This document shows positions 1 to 5,454 of a DNA stretch of 7,432 nt, in pieces. Source of the DNA: Microthrixaceae bacterium (GTDB lineage: Bacteria; Actinomycetota; Acidimicrobiia; Acidimicrobiales; Acidimicrobilacustridaceae); NCBI GenBank assembly GCA_023264915.1, contig JAHFUU010000113.1:1-7432 (forward strand). Reading direction: 5' to 3'. The notes under the pieces are model-generated. The model had not been told where the DNA came from. It worked only from the letters and a program-made list of their open reading frames with translations, and did not search any database. Within the stretch, counting starts at the first letter, position 1; every line of letters starts with the position of its first letter. A program made the translations under genes and the position numbers.

Positions 1-1188
1 GACAGACCAGCCTGAGGTGGAGCGGTCCAGGGTCGCCAGGCCGTCGCGGATGAACAGGTCCATGCCCTGAACGTCGGGATGGGCGACGCCCCATTCGCCG
101 ACGAGCATCGGCACCGCGTACTTGGCGGTGTAGGTCGTGATTGCGCCGGCCCAGCGGTCAAAGAAGGCCGGGTCGTACTGGACCACACCCCCGGGCGTGT
201 AGGTGGCCGACTCGATGGCCGCGTCATACATGTGCGGGTACAGCGCCACCTTCGATCCGTGCACCTCACCGAGGGCGGTCGGGATGCCGAGCGAGGCGAC
301 GTTCGTCGGCTCGATGAAGACCCAGTGGCCACCGTCGATCGAGCCGATCGCGTCGGTGAGGCGCTGGTACATGGGCGTGAGCTGCTCTCGCTCTACCCGG
401 GCAGCTGCGGTCACGAGGTCCTCACCGGCGCGCAGCTTCCCGAAGGGCTCGTTCATCAGGTCATAGCCAAGGACCGCCGGATGGTCCCTGACGCGCTGGA
501 CCACATGGATCCAAGCCCTGACCTGGAAGGTGCGAAGGTCAGCATCCTCATAGAGGTGCTCGAACGCGTTCTGCACCGCGGCCTGCAGGTAGTTGAGCAA
601 CCAGATTGGCTGAGGCACGAAGGCCTCGCCGTCTGTCCGAGTTGCCCAGGCGGGTATCCCGCGGCTGCCGAAGGCTGGGCCGAACACGTCCTGGTGCATG
701 TCGATGATGACGAGGATCCCGTGAGCTCGGGCCCGGTCGAGCGCGGCCACGACCCTGTCCAGGTAGGCCTCGTCGAAGGTGCCCTCGGTGGGTTCGAGGG
801 CGTCCCAATAGATCGACAGGCGCAGGTGGTCCATCCCACGCTCTGAAGCAGCGGCGAGGAGCTCGTCGGTGATCGAGTCGGGGTTCTCCGTCTTGTGGTT
901 GAAGCCGTGGAACTGCAGTGCTCGGCCCGACGAATCTGCGATGTATGCGCGGCCGTCGGTGCCGATGGTGCTGGACCAGCCGGTGACCGGCCCGGGTAGA
1001 AGTGAGCTGACTGCGGCGACCGAGCCTGAGGCAGCGGGCCCGGAGGCAACCGCTGGAGTGGTGAGCAGGAGGAGACCGAGGATGGTTGCCAGCGGGCCTG
1101 CCGTCGCTCTGACCCGTGTGCTGGGCGACTGTCTGCATCGTTGCGGGTGCCTCATCGACGAACTGTCGTTGATGTCGGGATTCGCCAT
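1..1188 (-). CDS. Secreted GH5 glycoside hydrolase, endoglycoceramidase-like (3' end cut by window edge)
   Basis: The minus-strand frame is open from the ATG at 1188 to base 1, giving 396 codons without a stop; the C-terminus lies outside the window. Residues 13-48 look like a Sec signal: a basic stretch from 13 to 27, a hydrophobic core at about 32-47 (ATILGLLLL) and an AVA-SG cleavage site after Ala48. The mature part follows GH5 order: FHGFNHK at 93-99, a first-strand region RLSIYWDALEP, IIDMHQD at 161-167, PAWAT, GYDLMNEP at 241-248 with the likely acid/base Glu247, and LVGEWG at 362-367 with the likely nucleophile Glu365. DMHQD, PAWAT and DLMNEP together are typical of endoglycoceramidases and related glycolipid-cleaving GH5 enzymes, which release whole glycans from ceramide. 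The exact substrate cannot be read from sequence. The usual C-terminal beta-sandwich would lie beyond the edge. Met12 (1155) is an alternative start; neither start has a clear ribosome-binding site. Confidence 0.9.
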   Translation of the reverse strand, partial: MANPDINDSSSMRHPQRCRQSPSTRVRATAGPLATILGLLLLTTPAVASGPAASGSVAAVSSLLPGPVTGWSSTIGTDGRAYIADSSGRALQFHGFNHKTENPDSITDELLAAASERGMDHLRLSIYWDALEPTEGTFDEAYLDRVVAALDRARAHGILVIIDMHQDVFGPAFGSRGIPAWATRTDGEAFVPQPIWLLNYLQAAVQNAFEHLYEDADLRTFQVRAWIHVVQRVRDHPAVLGYDLMNEPFGKLRAGEDLVTAAARVEREQLTPMYQRLTDAIGSIDGGHWVFIEPTNVASLGIPTALGEVHGSKVALYPHMYDAAIESATYTPGGVVQYDPAFFDRWAGAITTYTAKYAVPMLVGEWGVAHPDVQGMDLFIRDGLATLDRSTSGWSV

Positions 1189-1196
1189 GGCGCCAG

Positions 1197-1202
1197 AGTG
1201 TA
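1197..1202 (-). promoter_or_regulatory. Possible -10 element of a leaderless promoter for the GH5 gene
   Basis: On the minus strand TACACT (TAnnnT form) ends 8 nt before the ATG at 1188. A transcript starting 6-9 nt after it would begin at or beside the start codon. No Shine-Dalgarno sequence precedes that ATG, so leaderless translation, common in actinomycetes, is plausible. No good -35 box was found. Assignment rests on spacing and a four-of-six match to TATAAT. Confidence 0.3.
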
Positions 1203-1299
1203 GGTGTGCCGTCAGCCGGTGGGTGGTCGAACCAGCTCACCCAGAGGGTTCGGTGGGAGGTCCGCTCGATGTCGCACACCGTGCGGGGGGCCACACCGG

Positions 1300-1950
1300 T
1301 CAGGCCGGTGACCGGGGGTGGCGACGGAACAGCAAGACGGATCCTGTCGCAGCGATCCAGGCGAACAGCATCCCTTCGAGAAGGCGTTGGAACCGTCGCC
1401 GAGTCTCCGGCTGGGCCGTCGCGCCCGTCGCGGCCAGAACGATCGTGTAAGGGGCCGTAGCTGCCACAGATGCGCGAGCCAGCGCGCGTGTGGCGGGATC
1501 GTGACGCGCCCCGAGACCGAACAGGACCAGTCCCGCTGCGCCGCTCAGGTACTCGAACAACCCCGCTCCGTTGTGAACCGCTTGGCGCATGGTGCCGTCT
1601 GTGGGCCCACCCGGGTTTCCAGGCGCGAAGGCAGCGGTGATGTATCCCGCTCCCACGCCGTTGAAGCATCGGAGCCCTGCGGCAGCGGATCGGTCGTCGA
1701 AGCATCGAGACCCGAGCTCGGCAAACGCGCACGCCAGAACGCCGGTCGGGAGGAAGCCGATCACGCGTAGCATGCGACCCGGACCGTCGTATCCGCCAGC
1801 GCGCCTCTCGTGCCGGTAATCGGTTCGCCGTGGTCCACCGAGGTGGGGCAGCGCTGTAGCCCAACCAACCGCGGCAAGCCCGCATGCGCCCGCCAGCCGG
1901 TCAGTCGCCGCTGACGTCCTCAGAGCGGGCGCCGGTGTCGAGCTGGCCAT
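1300..1950 (-). CDS. DUF998-like six-helix integral membrane protein
   Basis: This 216-residue protein has about six hydrophobic segments: 18-38, 60-79, 88-109, 125-147, 156-177 and 188-207. A basic, charged loop (RRTDYRHERR) lies between the first two. The segment FAPGNPGGP at 108-116 followed by a His-containing helix (AVHNGAG, 125-130) resembles the FPxDPG...H signature of the DUF998 family, whose function is unknown. The gene starts 30 bp after the stop of the cpaF-like gene on the same strand, so the two are probably co-transcribed. No clear ribosome-binding site precedes the ATG at 1950, so a start slightly further in is possible. A small hairpin (CACCGG 1294-1299, CCGGTG 1305-1310) has the stop codon in its loop. 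The coding call is firm because the hydrophobic periodicity runs the full length; the family call is moderate. Confidence 0.8.
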   Translation of the reverse strand: MASSTPAPALRTSAATDRLAGACGLAAVGWATALPHLGGPRRTDYRHERRAGGYDGPGRMLRVIGFLPTGVLACAFAELGSRCFDDRSAAAGLRCFNGVGAGYITAAFAPGNPGGPTDGTMRQAVHNGAGLFEYLSGAAGLVLFGLGARHDPATRALARASVAATAPYTIVLAATGATAQPETRRRFQRLLEGMLFAWIAATGSVLLFRRHPRSPA

Positions 1951-1980
1951 GGTCGTGTCGAGGCTTCGTGCGGGCAGGAG

Positions 1981-3495
1981 CTACGAGCTGGTGCCGGTTG
2001 GTTCGTTTGCCGCGAGGATCTTCGCTAGGGCCTCGCGGGCTGCGCGCTCAGCGTTGTCATCAGCCGGTGGCGGGTGCGGGGCGCTGGGAGGCGGACTTGG
2101 AGCCGGTGCCGGTCCCTCCGCAGTCCCGGTGGCCGAAGGGAGGCTCACCGTGTCGGCGAACTCCTCTGGGTCGAACGTGTTGGGGGGAAGCCGGATGCCG
2201 AAATCAGTCAGCTTCTCGCAGAACTTGGGTCGCACCCCGGTTGCCTTGAGCCGCCCGCGGTGGTGACCGTTGTCGTCATAGCCCATGGCGTAGTCGAACG
2301 CGAAGATGTCCTGCAGGCTTATGACGTCGCCCTCCATGCCCGCCACCTCGGTTATCTGGGTGATGCGACGAGTCCCGTCACGTAGGCGCTGCATGTGGAC
2401 GATCAGGTCGAGTGCTGATGAGAGCTGGTCCCTGATGGCGCGCACAGGAAGGTCGAAGCCAGCCATCAGAACCAAGGTCTCGAGGCGGGCCAGGGTGTCG
2501 CGTGGACCGTTCGAGTGGACTGTCGTCATCGACCCGTCGTGGCCGGTGTTCATCGCCTGCAACATGTCGAGTGACTCGCCGCCGCGGCACTCACCCACGA
2601 CGATCCGGTCAGGTCGCATGCGGAGGGTGTTCTTGACCAGGTCGCGAATCGTGATCTCGCCCTTGCCGTCGACGTTGGGAGGCCGCGACTCCATCGACAG
2701 CACGTGCTCTTGCGCGAGGTTCAGCTCCTTGGCGTCCTCGACCGTGATGATTCGCTCGTCGGAGGGGATGAAGGAGGACAGGACGTTGAGGGTGGTCGTC
2801 TTGCCGGTTCCCGATCCGCCTGACACCACGACGTTCAGGCGTCCGACGATGCCGGCTTGCAGGAACCGCGCTGTTTGGGCTGAGAGCGTCTCGAAGCGGA
2901 TCAGGTCGTCGACTGTGATTCGTTCGCGCGCGAACTTGCGGACCGTCAGGAACGGTCCGTTGACCGCAAGCGGATGGATCACAGCGTTGACGCGGGACCC
3001 GTCGGGCAGGCGGGCATCGCACAGCGGAGTCGACTCGTCGATGCGGCGCCCGACCTGACTGACGATCTTGTCGATCACCCGGCGCAGGTGAGTCTCGTCC
3101 ACGAACTTCACGTCGGACTTGCTCAGCTTACCCATGTATTCGGTATATATTGAATACGGACCATTAACAAGGATGTCAGATACCTCATCATCCTTCAACA
3201 AAGAGTCGATCGGGCCGTAGCCGAGGATGTCATCGGCAATCTCAGAGATCAGCGTGTTGCGGTCCTTGACCGACAGGGGCACCTGCCGCCGGGAGATCGA
3301 CGTGTTGAGCTGGTCGATGACCCTGCGCCGCACGTCCTCGGGGGACAGCTCCTTGTTGAGGATCACGTGACCGATCTCGTCGATCAGCTCTTCGTGGATC
3401 TCCTGTCGAAGCTCGACGATCCGCTCGTCAACCGCCCGAGTGGATGTTTCGGCTGGAGCGGCCTGCATTTCGTGCAATCGCTTGTAGAGCGACAA
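1981..3495 (-). CDS. cpaF: CpaF/TadA-type type II/IV secretion system ATPase
   Basis: This 504-residue secretion NTPase is the cytoplasmic motor class that powers Tad/Flp pilus assembly or type II/IV secretion. Residues 20-200 form the N-terminal domain, with the conserved ILVNGPYSIY (108-117) and DARLPDGSRVNAVIHP (160-175) blocks. Walker A is GGSGTGKT at 226-233 (Lys232). An acidic box follows (TVEDAKEL, 251-258), then the Walker B region MRPDRIVVGECRGGE (293-307) and the His box GHDGSMTTVHSNGPRD (318-333). Residues from about 455 to the end are an unusual tail: a Pro/Ala-rich stretch, then a short Ala-rich helix. The start is TTG at 3495, supported by GGAGG eight nucleotides upstream. Residues about 97-124 are encoded by an AT-rich patch with rare codons such as ATA and TCA. 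No tadB, tadC, tadE or flp gene adjoins it: the DUF998-like gene follows and the sigma operon diverges. TadA versus another GspE-family branch cannot be settled here. Confidence 0.95.
   Translation of the reverse strand: MSLYKRLHEMQAAPAETSTRAVDERIVELRQEIHEELIDEIGHVILNKELSPEDVRRRVIDQLNTSISRRQVPLSVKDRNTLISEIADDILGYGPIDSLLKDDEVSDILVNGPYSIYTEYMGKLSKSDVKFVDETHLRRVIDKIVSQVGRRIDESTPLCDARLPDGSRVNAVIHPLAVNGPFLTVRKFARERITVDDLIRFETLSAQTARFLQAGIVGRLNVVVSGGSGTGKTTTLNVLSSFIPSDERIITVEDAKELNLAQEHVLSMESRPPNVDGKGEITIRDLVKNTLRMRPDRIVVGECRGGESLDMLQAMNTGHDGSMTTVHSNGPRDTLARLETLVLMAGFDLPVRAIRDQLSSALDLIVHMQRLRDGTRRITQITEVAGMEGDVISLQDIFAFDYAMGYDDNGHHRGRLKATGVRPKFCEKLTDFGIRLPPNTFDPEEFADTVSLPSATGTAEGPAPAPSPPPSAPHPPPADDNAERAAREALAKILAANEPTGTSS
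3136..3157. repeat. 22-bp near-palindrome in an AT-rich island inside cpaF
   Basis: GTATTC (3136-3141) and GAATAC (3152-3157) are perfect inverted arms around a central TATATA (3144-3149), itself palindromic and exactly centred. Only two symmetric position pairs (GG at 3142-3143 against TT at 3150-3151) break the symmetry. The surrounding 3136-3205 stretch is markedly AT-richer than the rest of the gene. It resembles an operator or other protein-binding site, but no function is shown. Confidence 0.5.
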
Positions 3496-3503
3496 CCCCT
3501 GTT

Positions 3504-3508
3504 CCTCC
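3504..3508 (-). promoter_or_regulatory. Ribosome-binding site that fixes the TTG start of cpaF
   Basis: The minus strand reads GGAGG eight nucleotides before TTG at 3495. An ATG further upstream (within GATGGGAGG) is out of frame with the ATPase, so TTG is the best-supported start. Confidence 0.75.
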
Positions 3509-3539
3509 CATCGGCACAGCCGTGGACCCGCGACGGTGG

Positions 3540-3545
3540 ATCTTA
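3540..3545 (-). promoter_or_regulatory. Possible -10 element of the cpaF promoter
   Basis: TAAGAT on the minus strand (preceded by GCA) has the TAnnnT form. A start about 7 nt downstream, near 3533, would give a leader of roughly 38 nt carrying the GGAGG site. No convincing -35 box lies 17 bp upstream. The assignment is tentative. Confidence 0.35.
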
Positions 3546-3579
3546 TGCGCCTGCGGGCCCTTCCCGCCCCTCAGCCTGA

Positions 3580-3593
3580 GAACGCAACTGTTC
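3580..3593. promoter_or_regulatory. Small dyad GAAC-N6-GTTC in the cpaF/sigma divergent interval
   Basis: GAAC (3580-3583) and GTTC (3590-3593) are inverted with a 6-nt spacer, upstream of the candidate cpaF -10 element. The same GAAC/GTTC half-sites recur with wider spacing at 3666-3683. Short arms make chance a real possibility. Confidence 0.25.
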
Positions 3594-3665
3594 AGACCCA
3601 GGGTAGAGGATGCCAGGCGACATCGCGGGCTTCAAGCGCCAGCGGTCCGTGTCATCTGATCCGGC

Positions 3666-3683
3666 GAACAAAGCGTCTTGTTC
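3666..3683. promoter_or_regulatory. 18-bp palindrome GAACAA-N6-TTGTTC, candidate operator of the sigma-factor operon
   Basis: Perfect 6-bp arms flank AGCGTC. The site lies in a locally AT-richer stretch, 65 bp before the preferred GTG start of the sigma gene and 171 bp upstream of the cpaF start. Its position suits a regulator acting on the sigma operon or on both divergent genes. No regulator can be named. Confidence 0.4.
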
Positions 3684-3747
3684 TGTGATGATGGCCTTGA
3701 TGAACGTCGGCGGTTGGCGGGAAGGACAGCCGAGCCCGGGATCCACC

Positions 3748-4245
3748 GTGGTTCCGATCCGATCCGGGGACCTGCTCGATGAGTTGTTCACCGAGCACTA
3801 CATGGGGATGGTCCGGCTCGCCTCGGCGCTGCTCGGCGATCGGGCTGTTGCTGAGGAGGTCGTGCAAGAGGCGTTGGTTCGCGTAGAGCCACAGCTCAGA
3901 TCCATCGACCCAGCCAGCCATGCGGCTTACCTGAGACGGGCAGTCATGAACGGAGCGCGATCAGCCGTGCGCCTGGACAGGGCGAAGAAGCGCCAACCCA
4001 TCCTGGTCAGGGAAGTGACCAGCACACCCGAGGAGGAGGCAGTCCTGCGCGATGACCAGCGCCGCCTCCTGGTCCTGCTCGATCAGCTCCCCATGAGGCA
4101 GCGGCAATGCCTCGTGCTCCGCTACTACGAGGGTCTCAGCGATTCTCAGGTTGCCGATGCCGTCGGCATCTCCGCGGGCTCGGTCAAGACCCATGTCAGG
4201 CGCGGCCTCGAAGCGCTCAGAAACAAGCTAGGGGGAGCGCGATGA
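3748..4245 (+). CDS. ECF RNA polymerase sigma factor, SigE-like family
   Basis: From the GTG at 3748 this is a 165-residue group IV (ECF) sigma factor, close to the usual length. Region 2 covers about 8-80: LLDELFTEHYMGMVRLA, then LLGDRAVAEEVVQEALVRV (29-46), the helix that contacts core polymerase and the -10 element. Region 4 covers about 100-162: LPMRQRQCLVLRYYEGLS followed by a helix-turn-helix, DSQVADAVGISAGSVKTHVRRGLEALR (132-158), for the -35 element. The frame is open upstream to ATG at 3610, with other ATGs at 3688, 3691 and 3700. I prefer 3748 because the 3650-3690 stretch has AT-ending codons unlike the gene body, holds the 18-bp palindrome, and would add residues outside the ECF fold; its own ribosome site (GGGA, 6 nt upstream) is weak. 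The stop overlaps the start of the next gene (ATGA), so the pair is translationally coupled. Confidence 0.93.
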   Translation: MVPIRSGDLLDELFTEHYMGMVRLASALLGDRAVAEEVVQEALVRVEPQLRSIDPASHAAYLRRAVMNGARSAVRLDRAKKRQPILVREVTSTPEEEAVLRDDQRRLLVLLDQLPMRQRQCLVLRYYEGLSDSQVADAVGISAGSVKTHVRRGLEALRNKLGGAR

Positions 4246-5234
4246 ACACAGAAGGCAGCCGAAGCGCGAGACCGAACGGCCAAGAGGGCACCTTCCCGGG
4301 CAAGGGCGATGACGGCGAGCTGGTGGCAATAGCTGATCAGCTGCGGGAGGCACTGGTCGCCCGAGCGGGTGATGACCCGTCGATGCTCGCAGCCTGGTCG
4401 GCGACAGCACAGGCCAGAAGCGACGCCGAGAGGCGCTCCCCGCGTGTCAGGCCGATCCAGGTCCTAGCCGCTGCGGCCGTCGTGATCGTTGCGGTGGCCG
4501 TCGGTGTGAAGCTGCGCGGCACCAGTCCTGAGATCCAAGACGTCGAGGTCCCCGCCGCATCGGGAAGTGCCGGCTCGACGGCCGGACAGGCGCCAAGGGT
4601 GAGCACTGTCGACTCAGCTGAGGGAAGCATGTCCGGGAGCAGCTCCACCGTGACGGTGCCTGCAACCCTCGGGCAGCCGGTGCCCAGTTCCACGAAGGTG
4701 ACGACTTCTGGGCCGCCGCCGTCCGGGCCGACGACGACAGACACCACGGTGACCCCTCCCACCCAGACCCTGGCGCTGAGAGGGGACGGGGTCGGGGTCG
4801 CCAAGTTCGCTGTCAACGACGAGATGGCCATCGTCGCTGTGAGCGCTTCGCTGGGTCAACCGAGCGAGGATCACGGGTACTCAGGGCCCGGCTTGTGGGC
4901 CTTCCGTACCCGAGGGGTTCGCTGGGGCAACCTCACCTTGATCTTCGCCGAGCGCAACGGGGGCCGCGACTTCGCCGGTTGGAGCTATGACTCCCAGTTC
5001 GGGCAGCAGGTCCTACCGTTGCCCAACAGCCTGACCCTCGGCCTCTCGGTCTCGGCGCTGGTGGCGGAGGCGCCCCAGCCCTTGCGGGCGGGTGACCTCG
5101 AGGGATCGACCGGGCTCTGCTTCGAGGACTCAGCCAGCAAGATCTGCGCAGTGCTCGATCCGCCCTGGCAGAAGCCGGGTACGCCTGACTCGGGAACGGT
5201 GGTTGCGTACGTGGCTGGCTTGCTCGCCACCTGA
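4242..5234 (+). CDS. Single-pass membrane protein, probable regulator (anti-sigma-like) of the upstream ECF sigma factor
   Basis: This 330-residue protein starts at ATG 4242, overlapping the sigma stop by 4 nt, with GGGGGAG (4231-4237) as ribosome-binding site. The plan is a cytoplasmic N-terminus (1-70) containing a helical acidic stretch (ELVAIADQLREALVARA, 26-42), one transmembrane helix (about 72-89), a long Ser/Thr/Pro/Gly-rich stalk (about 100-176), and a folded extracytoplasmic domain (about 178-330). The only two cysteines, Cys293 and Cys302, sit in that outer domain and could form a disulfide. The N-terminus has no Cys or HxxxCxxC motif, so it is not a classical zinc anti-sigma factor. 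Coupling to the sigma gene and the in-helix-out topology suggest it holds or tunes the sigma factor in response to an envelope signal; that is inference. I do not recognise the outer domain. Confidence 0.9.
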   Translation: MNTEGSRSARPNGQEGTFPGKGDDGELVAIADQLREALVARAGDDPSMLAAWSATAQARSDAERRSPRVRPIQVLAAAAVVIVAVAVGVKLRGTSPEIQDVEVPAASGSAGSTAGQAPRVSTVDSAEGSMSGSSSTVTVPATLGQPVPSSTKVTTSGPPPSGPTTTDTTVTPPTQTLALRGDGVGVAKFAVNDEMAIVAVSASLGQPSEDHGYSGPGLWAFRTRGVRWGNLTLIFAERNGGRDFAGWSYDSQFGQQVLPLPNSLTLGLSVSALVAEAPQPLRAGDLEGSTGLCFEDSASKICAVLDPPWQKPGTPDSGTVVAYVAGLLAT

Positions 5235-5271
5235 GCGAGCGGCCGAGAGGCACGGGTCAGCCTGGCGGATC

Positions 5272-5313
5272 GAAGATGCCGTGAGCGGCGCGACGGTTCC
5301 CCGGCGCATCTTC
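5272..5313. terminator. Possible terminator hairpin downstream of the sigma operon
   Basis: GAAGATGC (5272-5279) and GCATCTTC (5306-5313) are perfect 8-bp inverted arms 26 nt apart. The inner bases can extend the stem with a small bulge (CG with CG). It starts 37 bp after the stop at 5234. No U-tract follows on either strand, so a termination role is tentative. Confidence 0.4.
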
Positions 5314-5400
5314 AGGCGTGCCCGTGTGAACCGCGAGCGGCAGCGAGCGGACCTTCGAGCCGCACCGCGTACCGAGCGCCCACTGCGTTCCGAGAGGATC

Positions 5401-5448
5401 GGGGTGTCGACCGGCCCCGGACATGCTCGCCGGTCCGGCCGACGCCCC
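5401..5448 (-). terminator. Strong GC-rich hairpin just after ppk2, likely transcription terminator
   Basis: Bases 5401-5414 pair with 5435-5448 (13 of 14 positions pair, one as a G-U wobble, with one A/C mismatch). After a small internal loop, CCGG (5417-5420) pairs with CCGG (5430-5433), closing a 9-nt loop. It begins 6 nt beyond the ppk2 stop on the minus strand. There is no U-run, which is common in actinomycete terminators. It could also stop plus-strand transcripts arriving from the sigma operon. Confidence 0.6.
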
Positions 5449-5454
5449 GTCAGG

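Noticed and set aside
79..846. 255-codon plus-strand open frame opposite the GH5 gene
   Set aside because: It is antisense to a frame with GH5 catalytic motifs, and its composition is that of a GC-rich shadow without a recognisable fold.
548..1885. 445-codon open frame on the minus strand spanning the GH5 and DUF998-like genes
   Set aside because: Its translation is Arg/Pro/His-rich with no domain signature, and it overlaps two same-strand frames that carry clear catalytic motifs or membrane helices.
3553..3567. GCGGG-N5-CCCGC hairpin upstream of cpaF
   Set aside because: It lies upstream of the likely cpaF transcription start and is a short GC stem of a kind expected by chance in this composition.
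3610..3747. N-terminal extension of the sigma factor starting at ATG 3610
   Set aside because: It adds 46 residues outside the ECF fold, uses AT-ending codons unlike the gene body and contains the 18-bp palindrome. It is not fully excluded, because AGGG lies 6 nt before that ATG.
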